Assembly: GCA_052298855.1 (NCBI GenBank)
Contig: DAVZXP010000003.1
Span: forward strand, 62,001 to 126,000
Direction: 5' to 3'
Length of the DNA stretch: 64,000 nucleotides
Source: Fimenecus sp052298855
GTDB taxonomy: Bacteria; Bacillota; Clostridia; Oscillospirales; Acutalibacteraceae
In this document: positions 17,852 through 26,480 of the stretch, in pieces
Numbering within the stretch: position 1 is the stretch's first letter
Layout of the letters: each line of letters begins with the position of its first letter
Program-made: the position numbers and the translations under genes
Notes under the pieces: model-generated
What the model saw: the letters and a program-made list of their open reading frames with translations, nothing else
Database searches by the model: none
Told to the model about the DNA's origin: nothing

Positions 17852-18482
17852 TGCGGTAAGTCCTGCCGTTTTCGATTTTTATTTTACCCGAGCACATAAG
17901 CTCGACCGATTCGGGGAGAATTTTCCACTCCGCCTGCTCCATAACCCGTTTCTGAAGCACCTCGGGATTATCGTTTTCCTCGATATAAACTGCCCTTTGC
18001 ATAACAATCGGTCCGCCGTCGGGAATTTCATTTACGATATGCACCGTTGCGCCCGTAACCTTAACGCCCTTTTTGAGAGCAGCCTCGTGAACATGAAGTC
18101 CGTAGAAGCCCTCGCCGCAAAATGACGGAATAAGCGACGGATGAACATTGAGAATTCTGTTTTTGTAATGAGTCGTGAAATTCTCGCTCAAAATCGACAT
18201 AAAGCCTGCAAGGACAATAAGGTCGATTTCATTTTTGTCAAGTATTCTTATAATTTCGCTTTCAAAGTCGGAATGAGAATTAAAATTCTTTTTAAGCACC
18301 GTGTAGGTGTCAATCTCCGCTTTCTTTGCTCTTTCAAGTGCGAAAGCACCGTCCTTGTTTGAAATTACAAGCTTGATTTTACCGCTTTTGATTATTCCGC
18401 TTTTCTCTGCGTCAATAAGCGCCTGCAAATTTGTTCCGCCGCCCGAAACGAGAACGGCTATGTTCTTTTTATCGGTATGCAT
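17844..18482 (-). CDS. purN: Phosphoribosylglycinamide formyltransferase
   Basis: Transfers a formyl group from 10-formyl-THF to GAR. 212 residues from the ATG at 18482, which has GGAGAG six bases before it; a longer reading frame into purM has no support. Seen: IAVLVSGGGTNLQALID at the N-terminus, LAGFMSIL near residue 87 and the catalytic NVHPSLIPSF with its histidine near residue 108, then HIVNEIPDGGPI with the catalytic aspartate. It overlaps the methyltransferase gene by 8 bases. Confidence 0.95.
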   Translation of the reverse strand: MHTDKKNIAVLVSGGGTNLQALIDAEKSGIIKSGKIKLVISNKDGAFALERAKKAEIDTYTVLKKNFNSHSDFESEIIRILDKNEIDLIVLAGFMSILSENFTTHYKNRILNVHPSLIPSFCGEGFYGLHVHEAALKKGVKVTGATVHIVNEIPDGGPIVMQRAVYIEENDNPEVLQKRVMEQAEWKILPESVELMCSGKIKIENGRTYRNE

Positions 18483-18498
18483 AATGCTCTCCAAAATA

Positions 18499-19542
18499 TC
18501 AGCAAATTTCGATTTTATCTTCTGATTTAACGATTTCGCCGATAACATAAGCGTCCTCGCCGTTAGCCTTGAGTGTTTCAAGAGCCTTGTCAGCGTCAGC
18601 CTTTGAAACAACAATGCTCATTCCGACGCCCATATTAAAGGTGTTGAACATATCTCTTTCGGAAATATTGCCCGTCTTTGCAAGAAGCTCAAAAATCGGA
18701 AGTACACGAACAGCGCTTCTCTCGATTTTAGCGCAAAGTCCGTCGGGGATACTTCTCGGAATATTCTCATAGAAGCCGCCGCCCGTAATGTGTGAAATAC
18801 CCTTAACCTTAACCTGCTCCATAAGTGCAAGAACGGGTTTAACATAAATTTTTGTAGGTGTAAGGAGTGTTTCGCCTATCGACTTTCCGCCAAGCTCGGC
18901 AACAGGAGCCTTTATGTCGGAATTTTCAACGTCAAACACCTTTCTGACAAGTGAAAATCCGTTTGAGTGAACACCGCTTGAGGGAAGCGCAATAATAACA
19001 TCGCCCTCGCACATTGTTTTATTGTCAATGATTTTATCCTTATCAACAACGCCTGTGCAATAGCCTGCAAGGTCATATTCGTCAATCGGATAGAAGCCGG
19101 GCATCTCTGCTGTTTCGCCGCCGATAAGAGCCGCACCCGACTGAACACAGCCGTCGCAAACGCCCTTTACTATATCTGCAATCTTCTCAGGAACATTCTT
19201 TCCGCAAGCGATATAGTCAAGGAAGAAAAGCGGCTTTGCACCGCAGCAAATAATGTCATTTACGCACATTGCAACGCAGTCAATACCAACCGTATCGTGC
19301 TTATCCATAAGGAAAGCGAGCTTCAACTTTGTACCTACACCGTCCGTGCCGCTTACAAGTACGGGCTTTGTGATACCTGTGAGGTCAAGCTCAAAAAGAC
19401 CGCCGAAACCGCCGACATCCGAGCAAACACCCGAAGTCATTGTTGTAGCAATATGCTTTTTCATAAGCTCGACAGCCTTATAGCCTGCCGTAATATCAAC
19501 GCCCGCCTGAGCGTAAACATCTGATTTTGAATTGTTAATCAT
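18499..19542 (-). CDS. purM: Phosphoribosylformylglycinamidine cyclo-ligase
   Basis: AIR synthetase of 347 residues, closing FGAM to AIR with ATP. N-terminal SDVYAQAGVDITAGYKAV, the DGVGTKLKLA ATP/phosphate motif near residue 65, and HITGGGFYENIPR near residue 245 are all typical. The ATG at 19542 (MINNSKSD) is preceded by AAGGAATAAGG and is 4 bases after purF; an upstream in-frame start lies inside purF. Confidence 0.96.
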   Translation of the reverse strand: MINNSKSDVYAQAGVDITAGYKAVELMKKHIATTMTSGVCSDVGGFGGLFELDLTGITKPVLVSGTDGVGTKLKLAFLMDKHDTVGIDCVAMCVNDIICCGAKPLFFLDYIACGKNVPEKIADIVKGVCDGCVQSGAALIGGETAEMPGFYPIDEYDLAGYCTGVVDKDKIIDNKTMCEGDVIIALPSSGVHSNGFSLVRKVFDVENSDIKAPVAELGGKSIGETLLTPTKIYVKPVLALMEQVKVKGISHITGGGFYENIPRSIPDGLCAKIERSAVRVLPIFELLAKTGNISERDMFNTFNMGVGMSIVVSKADADKALETLKANGEDAYVIGEIVKSEDKIEIC

Positions 19543-19546
19543 AACC

Positions 19547-20971
19547 TTATTCCTTTCCGTTCCAGCAATATGTGCAAAGCTCGTCCTTATCAAGTCCGAT
19601 TGCCTCGATTATACCCTCAAGGCTCTGGAATTCAAGCGAAGCCAAGTGAAGCTTTTCACAGATATTCTTCCTCAACGCCTTACCTCTTTCGGTTTTGCCG
19701 TCGGAATATTCTTCAATGTGATTAAAGCCCTCTTCGCCCTCAAGTTCCATAATAACACGCCTTGCGATAAGCTCCATTTCGCCTGTTGACCTTGAGAAAT
19801 TGAGATATTTACAGCCGTACATAATCGGCGGACACGCAGAGCGCATATGAACTGATTTCGCACCGCTTTCATAGAGAAAATCAACCGTTTCTTTAAGCTG
19901 AGTTCCTCTAACTATCGAGTCATCGACAAAGAGAAGATTTTTACCCTCGATAAGCTCCTTAACGGGTATCTGCTTCATCTTTGCTATTTTAATTCTCTCC
20001 GACTGAGTTGTCGGCATAAAGCTCCTTGACCAAGTGGGAGTGTATTTAATAAACGCTCTCGCAAACGGAATACCGCTTTCGTTGGAATAGCCGATTGCGT
20101 GAGGTGTACCCGAATCGGGAACGCCGCCCACATAGTCAACGCCGTTGCAAACGCCTGTTTCAATATCGGTCTTTGCCATAATTCTGCCGTTGTCATAGCG
20201 CATTTTCTCAACGTTTACGCCCTCGTAAGTCGAGGTCGGATAACCGTAATAGCTCCAAAGGAAAGCACAGATTTTTTTCTTCTTTTTCGGTGCTTTGAGC
20301 TGAGTTATTCCGTCTGTTGTGATTTCAACAATTTCGGCAGCTCCCAATTCTCTCTCGAAATCATATCCGAGCTTTTCATAAGCATAGCTTTCAAATGAAA
20401 CGGCATATCCCGTTTCGCTCTTGCCTATCTGAACGGGCAATCTGCCAAGTTCGTCCCTTGCGGCGATTATCGAGCCTGTTTCGGTAAGCAAAATAATCGT
20501 TGCCGTACCGTCGATAACGTCCTGCGCAAACTCAATGCCCTCTTTGAAATTATCTTTAAGGCTAATGAGCGAAGCGACAAGCTCGTTTGAGTTTACCTTA
20601 CCGCCCGTCATAGCGTCAAAATGTCCGCAATCGGTGATAAGATATTTATTTATAAGCTCGTCGGAATTGTTGATTATTCCGACAGTACAAATTGCAAACG
20701 TGCCGAGCTTTGAGCGAATGAGCAACGGCTGGGGGTCGGTGTCGCTTATGCAACCGATAGCCGACGTGCCGTGCATCTCCTCAAAAATATGCTCAAATTT
20801 TGTACGGAACGGAGCGTTTTCAATGTTGTGTATTTTTCTCTGTAATCCGATTTGCTTATCGTAGACGGCAAGACCGCCTCTGCGTGTGCCGAGATGAGAA
20901 TGATAGTCAACGCCGAAAAAGACATCAAGCATACAATCCTCTTTAGAAACAACGCCAAAAAATCCACCCAT
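19547..20971 (-). CDS. purF: PurF-like amidophosphoribosyltransferase with degenerate glutaminase domain
   Basis: 474 residues with PurF architecture. The C-terminal PRPP-binding motif LLFVDDSIVRGTQ near residue 350 and VPDSGTPHAIGYS near residue 280 look intact. The N-terminal Ntn glutaminase domain does not: the protein begins MGGFFGVV, so the nucleophile cysteine expected at position 2 is glycine. The RYSTxG arginine segment reads GTSAIG, and the HNGN segment reads TVGIINN. The start is secure, with CGGAGGATAAAAT before the ATG. PurF normally makes phosphoribosylamine from PRPP and glutamine. This one may use free ammonia, depend on a partner, or be regulatory. Upstream of purM in the operon. 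Confidence 0.85.
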   Translation of the reverse strand: MGGFFGVVSKEDCMLDVFFGVDYHSHLGTRRGGLAVYDKQIGLQRKIHNIENAPFRTKFEHIFEEMHGTSAIGCISDTDPQPLLIRSKLGTFAICTVGIINNSDELINKYLITDCGHFDAMTGGKVNSNELVASLISLKDNFKEGIEFAQDVIDGTATIILLTETGSIIAARDELGRLPVQIGKSETGYAVSFESYAYEKLGYDFERELGAAEIVEITTDGITQLKAPKKKKKICAFLWSYYGYPTSTYEGVNVEKMRYDNGRIMAKTDIETGVCNGVDYVGGVPDSGTPHAIGYSNESGIPFARAFIKYTPTWSRSFMPTTQSERIKIAKMKQIPVKELIEGKNLLFVDDSIVRGTQLKETVDFLYESGAKSVHMRSACPPIMYGCKYLNFSRSTGEMELIARRVIMELEGEEGFNHIEEYSDGKTERGKALRKNICEKLHLASLEFQSLEGIIEAIGLDKDELCTYCWNGKE

Positions 20972-20988
20972 ATTTTATCCTCCGAGAA

Positions 20989-21699
20989 TTATTCGCCAAA
21001 TACTCTGCGCATCATTTCCTTGTATGCGTCCTCAACGCCGCCCATATCTCTGCGGAAACGGTCCTTGTCAAGCTTTTCGTTTGTCTCTGCGTCCCAGAAA
21101 CGGCAGGTGTCGGGAGAAATCTCGTCTGCAAGAACGATAGTGCCGTCAGCAGTCTTACCGAACTCAAGTTTGAAGTCAACAAGCTTTACGCCGAGACCGA
21201 GGAAGTACTCCTTGAGCACCTCGTTTACCTTGAATGCCATAGCCTTTATGGTTTCGATTTCTTCTCTTGTGGCAACGCCGAGTGCGATTGCGTGGTAAGC
21301 GTTCATAAGCGGATCGTGGAGATCGTCATTCTTGTATGAGAACTCGATTGTCGGCTCTGCAAAAACAATGCCCTCTTCAACGCCGAAACGCTTTGCAAAT
21401 GAACCTGCCGAGATATTTCTGATGATAACCTCAAGCGGAACGATTGAAACCTTTTTAACAACGGTTTCATTGTCGTTAAGCTCTTCAACAAAGTGAGTCT
21501 TAACGCCGTGCTTTTCAAGGATTTGCATAAGGTAGTTTGACATACGGTTGTTGATGGCACCCTTGCCTACGATTGTGCCCTTTTTAAGACCGTCAAGAGC
21601 TGTTGCGTCATCTTTATATGAAACTATTACCTTTTCGGGATCCTCTGTTGCAAATACCTTTTTTGCTTTTCCCTCATAGAGCTGAACTGTTTTTTCCAT
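20989..21699 (-). CDS. purC: SAICAR synthase
   Basis: 236-residue ligase joining CAIR and aspartate. Seen: LYEGKAKKVFAT at the N-terminus, the EVIIRNISAGSF segment near residue 93, and LVDFKLEFGK followed by LADEISPDTCRFWD toward the C-terminus, all standard. It lies between purE and the purF-like gene with short gaps (45 and 17 bases). Confidence 0.97.
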   Translation of the reverse strand: MEKTVQLYEGKAKKVFATEDPEKVIVSYKDDATALDGLKKGTIVGKGAINNRMSNYLMQILEKHGVKTHFVEELNDNETVVKKVSIVPLEVIIRNISAGSFAKRFGVEEGIVFAEPTIEFSYKNDDLHDPLMNAYHAIALGVATREEIETIKAMAFKVNEVLKEYFLGLGVKLVDFKLEFGKTADGTIVLADEISPDTCRFWDAETNEKLDKDRFRRDMGGVEDAYKEMMRRVFGE

Positions 21700-21744
21700 T
21701 GTTAAAATCTCCTTTAATATATTTTTATTTGAATAATTCGCTGA

Positions 21745-22239
21745 TTATTTGCTGAATTCCTTACAGATTTTTTCGTCCTTTTCAAGAACCTTCCTTGTGT
21801 TTTCCTCTCTCATTTCAACAAGCCTATTTGAAAGTCCCTCATCCGAAAGAGCGAGAATTTGAGCAGCAAGCAACGCCGCATTCGCACCGCCGTTTATCGC
21901 AACGGTTGCAACGGGAATGCCCGAAGGCATCATAACAGTTGAAAGCAATGCGTCCATACCGTCCAATGCTGCCGATTTACACGGAATACCGATAACGGGA
22001 AGTGTTGTGTTCGCCGCTATTGCACCTGCAAGATGAGCCGCCATACCTGCCGCAGCGATAATTACGCCGTAGCCGTCAGCCTTTGCCGACTTTGTGAAAG
22101 CAGCTGCCTGCTCGGGTGTGCGGTGAGCCGAATAAACGTGAACGGTATATTCGATTTCGAGTGAATCGAGCATATCGGTACACTTTTTGATAATCGGCAA
22201 ATCGCTGTCGCTTCCCATAATAATTCCGACTTTTTTCAT
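21745..22239 (-). CDS. purE: N5-carboxyaminoimidazole ribonucleotide mutase
   Basis: 164 residues, class I-like PurE. MGSDSDLPII near residue 9, the SAHRTPEQ motif near residue 42, AAGMAAHLAGAIAA, and MPSGIPVATVAINGGANAAL follow the family pattern. First gene of the pur operon, with GGAGGAAATCACT before the ATG, downstream of a ZTP riboswitch. The partner PurK is not in the window. Confidence 0.96.
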   Translation of the reverse strand: MKKVGIIMGSDSDLPIIKKCTDMLDSLEIEYTVHVYSAHRTPEQAAAFTKSAKADGYGVIIAAAGMAAHLAGAIAANTTLPVIGIPCKSAALDGMDALLSTVMMPSGIPVATVAINGGANAALLAAQILALSDEGLSNRLVEMREENTRKVLEKDEKICKEFSK

Positions 22240-22259
22240 AGTGATTTCCTCCTATTTTC

Positions 22260-22390
22260 AAAAAAACAAAAAAGGACACACTTAACCCTGTATGTAGGTT
22301 AAATGTGCCCAGACGGTCGGCTTTCAGTCTTATAAATTCTTTGTTCCCCTGTGGTACTCCACAAAATCCGTCAGTCGCAAAGAACCGTAT
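22260..22390 (-). ncRNA. ZTP (pfl) riboswitch with intrinsic terminator, purE leader
   Basis: On the minus strand: P1 arms TTCTTTG (22378-22384) and CAAAGAA (22337-22343) enclose GACTGACGG, a GTGG-AGTA-CCAC hairpin and GGGGA; then GCCGACCGTCTGGGC (22307-22321). This is the conserved order of the ZTP/pfl class, including the ...CCGNCTGGGC block. A terminator follows: GGGCACATTTAACC pairs with GGTTAAGTGTGTCC, then TTTTTTG. The GGGC is shared between the aptamer and the terminator stem, so ligand binding would block termination. ZTP/ZMP builds up when formyl-folate is short, and the operon holds two 10-formyl-THF enzymes. Confidence 0.9.
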
Positions 22391-22405
22391 TTTTAATACA
22401 ATAAA

Positions 22406-22434
22406 AGTATATCATATCGAAGTATTATAGTCAA
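22406..22434 (-). promoter_or_regulatory. pur operon promoter
   Basis: TTGACT (22429-22434) and TATACT (22406-22411) with a 17-base spacer, placed so that transcription would begin about 10 bases before the riboswitch P1 stem. Confidence 0.88.
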
Positions 22435-22519
22435 CAATTTTGACCCTTTCCGACGGTGGTTACTTTCATAATATTAGCACAAAAAACGTGTCGGTTTTTG
22501 GCTATTGTGCATACCGCCC

Positions 22520-22825
22520 TCAATGTATGAGCGAAAGTATCAGCACCGACGCACAGCAGCCGCAAGCAACGATAAAAAGATTTCTCGTGAAGTACGCAAG
22601 CAACGCTCCGACAACAAGTGCCGCAAAGCCTGCAGCATAATCTCCCGTAGCCGTGATAATTGCGGGGAAGGTCATAACGGTAAGCGTTACATACGGAAGA
22701 TAAAAAAGGAACGACTTTAAGAATTTGTTTTTCAAAGGCTTTCTCATTACAACCATAGGAAGCGTTCTCAAAACGTAGCTTATTCCTGCCATTATAAAAA
22801 TATAAATATAAAGATTTCCACTCAT
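22520..22825 (-). CDS. azlD: AzlD-type branched-chain amino acid export subunit
   Basis: 101-residue membrane protein with three to four hydrophobic helices (GISYVLRTLPMVV near residue 13, FLFYLPYVTLTVMTF near residue 40, and a C-terminal hydrophobic stretch). Small size, RTLP motif and position directly after azlC identify it. Its ATG overlaps the azlC stop as ATGA. A longer overlapping reading frame on the same strand (22431-22850) is out of frame and lacks membrane segments. Confidence 0.88.
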   Translation of the reverse strand: MSGNLYIYIFIMAGISYVLRTLPMVVMRKPLKNKFLKSFLFYLPYVTLTVMTFPAIITATGDYAAGFAALVVGALLAYFTRNLFIVACGCCASVLILSLIH

Positions 22826-23559
22826 TTCGCCGCCTCCTGCTTTTCGTCATCGACGGGGAACAAAAGTGCCGCAGCGATAGAGATAACGATTGTAAGCACG
22901 ATTATTCTGAGGCTGTCCGAAGCCTTTGAAATTACAGGAGCAATCTTCGCAAGTCCGCTGATTATAAAGCTTGAGATAACGACGATTGCTATCGGCTTGC
23001 TGTTTCTGCAAGGCGGAATTATAAACGCCAAAAACATACCGTAAACGGCAACGCTCATAGCGGTAATTATAACGTCAGGCAAAATATTTCCCACAGCGAT
23101 ACCGCACATACCCCCGATAGACCACATCGGAAGCGCAAACGACATAGCACCGTACATATAGGACGGCTTGATGTAGCCCGGATACGCAACGGCAATTCCG
23201 AAAAGCTCGTCGGTCAAGTCAAAGCCGATTAAAAATCTGTGTATAAGCGGAGTATCGGGAGAAAACTTCTGGCTCATAGCACAGCTCATAAGAATATATC
23301 TTGCATTTGTAACGAGTATTATCAATGCCGCAGTAATATAGGTTACTCCGTCCGACATTGCGGAAACACCGGCAACCTCTCCTGCCGAAGCATTGTTGAA
23401 AAAGCTCATCAGGAAGCCTTGAAAAACACTCATTCCCACATTTCTTGCAGTCAAGCCTATCGAAAACGAAACCGCAAGATACCCGAGACCTATCGGTATC
23501 CCGTCCTTCAATCCGTTGAAAAACGGCTTTTTCAATACCCTTTTAACCTCTTCGTTCAT
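22822..23559 (-). CDS. azlC: AzlC-type branched-chain amino acid exporter
   Basis: 245 residues, mostly hydrophobic, with the family start GLKDGIPIGLGYLAVSFSIG near residue 16, FFNNASAGE near residue 53, and ARYILMSCAMSQ near residue 86. AzlC with AzlD forms an exporter for branched-chain amino acids or analogues. GGGGGTTGAAAA precedes the ATG. It has its own promoter and is not part of the pur operon, which starts downstream. Confidence 0.9.
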   Translation of the reverse strand: MNEEVKRVLKKPFFNGLKDGIPIGLGYLAVSFSIGLTARNVGMSVFQGFLMSFFNNASAGEVAGVSAMSDGVTYITAALIILVTNARYILMSCAMSQKFSPDTPLIHRFLIGFDLTDELFGIAVAYPGYIKPSYMYGAMSFALPMWSIGGMCGIAVGNILPDVIITAMSVAVYGMFLAFIIPPCRNSKPIAIVVISSFIISGLAKIAPVISKASDSLRIIVLTIVISIAAALLFPVDDEKQEAAK

Positions 23560-23585
23560 TTTTCAACCCCCAATATCTATATTCT

Positions 23586-23614
23586 ATTCTACTAAATATT
23601 TTCGCTTTTGTAAA
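23586..23614 (-). promoter_or_regulatory. azlCD promoter
   Basis: TTTACA (23609-23614) and TAGAAT (23586-23591) with a 17-base spacer, about 27 bases before the azlC start. Confidence 0.6.
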
Positions 23615-23686
23615 TCATTAAATTGTTTATTCTTTAACAATTTTTTTGTTGATTATGAACAATCTGTTAATATTGAATTTGTAATA

Positions 23687-23746
23687 TTGACTAACAGTCA
23701 GTTTGTGCTAAAATGTGTTGCGGTAAAAGGAAATGACTGTTAGTCA
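23687..23746 (+). promoter_or_regulatory. tetR-mmpL promoter with two palindromic operators
   Basis: TTGACT (23687-23692) and TAAAAT (23709-23714) are 16 bases apart. The 13-base palindrome TGACTAACAGTCA (23688-23700) overlaps the -35, and its exact reverse complement TGACTGTTAGTCA (23734-23746) lies just after the start site. Two copies of TGACTnnnAGTCA around the promoter of a TetR gene strongly suggest autorepression, with effector release turning on the transporter. Confidence 0.85.
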
Positions 23747-23769
23747 GTTATTGCTCGGGAGGCGATTTT

Positions 23770-24366
23770 TTGGATAAGATTACGAAGAAAAAGAATGAAA
23801 AATACACGAAAATTCTCGACACGGCACTCGGGCTTTTTGAGAAGAACGGAACGCACCTTGTTTCAATTGATGAAATTGTCAAGGGTGCAGGCGTTGCAAA
23901 GGGTACTTTCTATCTTTATTTCAAGGACAGATACGACCTTATCTCAACGCTTATAATCGAAAAGGCTTCAAAATATATGTCCTTGTTAAGCGACGAGTAC
24001 AAGCCGAAAGATTTCGGAGACGTTTCAACAAGCGTCCATCATTACATTAAATATCTTTCGGACTTTTTGCAGAAAAACAAGACGCTTTGCATTTTAATTG
24101 AAAAAAATCTCAACACCTGCGTAAATGCGGTTGCTCAGACAAAAGAAGGTCCTATCAAGGAGCTTTATGAAAAAATCTTTTCGGAGCTTGTAAATTGCGG
24201 AGTTGCCGAGGCGGAGGCACGTGCAAAGCTATATCTTTATATTGAGCTTATTGTATCGTCCTGCTGTAACGCAATAATCAGGGAAACGCCCTACACGATA
24301 GAGGAGCTAAAGCCTCATCTTTGCCAAATAATAGAATCAAGCATAGTAAACATTATTAAGAGGTGA
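23770..24366 (+). CDS. TetR-family transcriptional regulator
   Basis: 198 residues with an N-terminal helix-turn-helix at about 32-52 (VSIDEIVKGAGVAKGTFYLYF), the TetR signature. The C-terminal domain is helical and probably binds a small ligand. The start is TTG, with GGGAGGCGA seven bases before it. It is the first gene of a three-gene operon with an RND transporter and a lipoprotein, and the two palindromes in its promoter are its likely operators. The inducer is unknown. Confidence 0.9.
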   Translation: MDKITKKKNEKYTKILDTALGLFEKNGTHLVSIDEIVKGAGVAKGTFYLYFKDRYDLISTLIIEKASKYMSLLSDEYKPKDFGDVSTSVHHYIKYLSDFLQKNKTLCILIEKNLNTCVNAVAQTKEGPIKELYEKIFSELVNCGVAEAEARAKLYLYIELIVSSCCNAIIRETPYTIEELKPHLCQIIESSIVNIIKR

Positions 24367-24371
24367 TACAT

Positions 24372-26480
24372 TTGAAAAGGATTGCATTGTGGGAAGCAAA
24401 GCATCCTAAAACGGTCGTGTTGATAGCGGTAATACTTTTGATACCCTCGCTTATAGGATTTTTGTGCACCCGAGTAAACTACGATATAATGTCGTATTTG
24501 CCCGACAATCTCTCGTCGGTTCAAGGTGAGAAGATACTTGACGAAACCTTTAACAACGCCGGTATGTCAATATTGGTAATTGAGGATATGCCCTCGAAAT
24601 ACACCGCTGCGTTAAAGGATGAAATTTCAAAATTAGAGGGCGTCAGCGCAGTTTTCTGGGTGGATGATTTGGCGGACGTAAGTATTCCTGCCGATATTAT
24701 CCCCGACGCACTTAAGGACGTCTTTTACAGTAAAACGGGCAATCAGACAATGATGCTTGTTCAGTACAAGTACGCAGGCTCATCCGACGAAACGCTAAAG
24801 ACGATAAAGCAAATCAAAGGACTTATAAATGACAAAACCTTTATCAGCGGTCTTACGGCCATTGTCGAGGACACAAAGGAAATCTGCGACACGCAAGCAC
24901 CTGTTTATGTAGCGGTTGCGGTTGTTCTCGCACTGATTATTATGTCGCTTCTTATGGACTCGTGGGCGCTTCCGTTCGTCGTGCTTGCAACGCTCGGTAT
25001 TGCGATACTCTATAATATGGGCACGAATATCTTTTTAGGCGAAATTTCCTTTGTTACACAGAGCATTGCGGCAATTCTCCAACTCGGTGTTACGGTTGAC
25101 TACTCAATTTTCCTTATCGACAGATACCGTGAGGAGAAAACACGCTACGCCACAAGGGAAGAGGCTATGGCAAATGCCGTTACGAAATCGATAACCGCCC
25201 TGCTCGGCAGTTCGCTTACGACGATATTCGGCTTTCTTGCTCTCTGCTTTATGCGTTTGCGCCTCGGCTTCGATATAGGCTTTGTTATGGCAAAGGGCGT
25301 TGTATGGGGTATACTTACTGTTGTATTTGTTCTCCCCGAAATGCTCCTTGTGTTTGAGGAATACATTGAAAAATACAAGCACAAGAGCCTTATGCCCTCT
25401 TTCCCGAAGCTCAACAATTCGATTTACAAAAACAGGAAGTTACTTGCAATAATCTGCGTTGTACTTATTATTCCCGCTTACTTCGTACAGTCAAAGGCAA
25501 CGCCGTATTACAGTATGGATAAGGCACTCAATGAAAGCTTTATATCCGTACAGGGTCTTGAAAAGCTCAAATCCGATTTTGATATGGCTACCACGCATTT
25601 TATAATTTTTGACGATACGCTTCCGTCGGGTCAGATTATCCAAATGGAAAACGAGATTAAAAGCCTTGACGGTATCGCCTCAACCCTTGCGTACAACTCC
25701 ATCGTAGGACCTGCAATTCCCGACGATATTATCCCCGACGATATTTTGAAAATCTGCAAGGCAGACGGCTTACAGCTTATGATGGTAAACTCAAAATACG
25801 CAACCGCCACAGATGAGCTTAACAATCAGGTTGACGCACTCAACGCCATTGTTCACAAGTACGATCCAAGCGGCTATGTGACGGGCGAGGGCGCAATAGC
25901 AAAGGACCTTATCGAGGTTACCGACAGGGATTTCACGGTAACGAGTATTCTCTCGATAGCGGCGATATTCATTCTTATTGCAATAACCCTTAAATCAATA
26001 AGTCTGCCGATACTTCTGGTGCTTTCGATTGAGCTTGCGATTTGGATTAACCTTGCAATCGGCGTTTTAATGGGCAGCTCAATGTCCTTTGTAGATGCTA
26101 CGGTTATCAACTGCGTTCAGCTCGGCGCTACGGTTGACTACGCAATACTTCTCACAACGAGATTTCGTGAGGAGCTTCGCCTCGGACGTTCAAAGCACGA
26201 CGCAACAATCAATGCGGTGGCGGCGGCTGAAAGGTCAATTCTTCAAAGTGCTTCTGTATTCTTTGCGGCAACGTTCGGCGTATATTGTATCTGCGATATT
26301 TCAATCATCAAGGGTATATGCGCACTGCTTGCAAGAGGCTCGGTAATCAGCGCATTTGTAATTATATTCTTCTTAACTCCGTTGCTTTGTATATGCGAAA
26401 AGCCGATAAGCAAAACGACTTTGGATTGGCGTTCTAAAGCTAAGAAGGAACATTTCAAGGAGGCAAAGAACAATGTTTAA
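24372..26480 (+). CDS. RND/MMPL-family membrane transporter
   Basis: About 702 residues with two similar halves, each with a helix, a large outer loop and a bundle of five helices. GVTVDYSIFLIDRYREE near residue 235 recurs as GATVDYAILLTTRFREE near residue 585; the Asp-Tyr in each is where family members carry proton-relay residues. I chose TTG at 24372, with AGAGGTGA five bases before it; a GTG at 24363 falls inside that site. Co-transcribed with tetR and overlapping the lipoprotein gene by 8 bases. Probably exports a lipid, drug or peptide. Confidence 0.85.
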   Translation: MKRIALWEAKHPKTVVLIAVILLIPSLIGFLCTRVNYDIMSYLPDNLSSVQGEKILDETFNNAGMSILVIEDMPSKYTAALKDEISKLEGVSAVFWVDDLADVSIPADIIPDALKDVFYSKTGNQTMMLVQYKYAGSSDETLKTIKQIKGLINDKTFISGLTAIVEDTKEICDTQAPVYVAVAVVLALIIMSLLMDSWALPFVVLATLGIAILYNMGTNIFLGEISFVTQSIAAILQLGVTVDYSIFLIDRYREEKTRYATREEAMANAVTKSITALLGSSLTTIFGFLALCFMRLRLGFDIGFVMAKGVVWGILTVVFVLPEMLLVFEEYIEKYKHKSLMPSFPKLNNSIYKNRKLLAIICVVLIIPAYFVQSKATPYYSMDKALNESFISVQGLEKLKSDFDMATTHFIIFDDTLPSGQIIQMENEIKSLDGIASTLAYNSIVGPAIPDDIIPDDILKICKADGLQLMMVNSKYATATDELNNQVDALNAIVHKYDPSGYVTGEGAIAKDLIEVTDRDFTVTSILSIAAIFILIAITLKSISLPILLVLSIELAIWINLAIGVLMGSSMSFVDATVINCVQLGATVDYAILLTTRFREELRLGRSKHDATINAVAAAERSILQSASVFFAATFGVYCICDISIIKGICALLARGSVISAFVIIFFLTPLLCICEKPISKTTLDWRSKAKKEHFKEAKNNV

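Noticed and set aside
17844..18614. Longer reading of purN from 18614
   Set aside because: The extra 44 residues overlap purM in another frame and look unlike PurN; the ATG at 18482 has GGAGAG before it.
19547..20971. Cys13 of the PurF-like protein as the missing glutaminase nucleophile
   Set aside because: In the Ntn fold the nucleophile is the first residue after processing; Cys13 is well inside the domain and aligns away from that place.
22431..22850. A 139-residue minus-strand frame overlapping azlD
   Set aside because: It is out of frame with azlD, lacks membrane helices, and azlD (22520-22825) has the ATGA overlap with azlC and family sequence.
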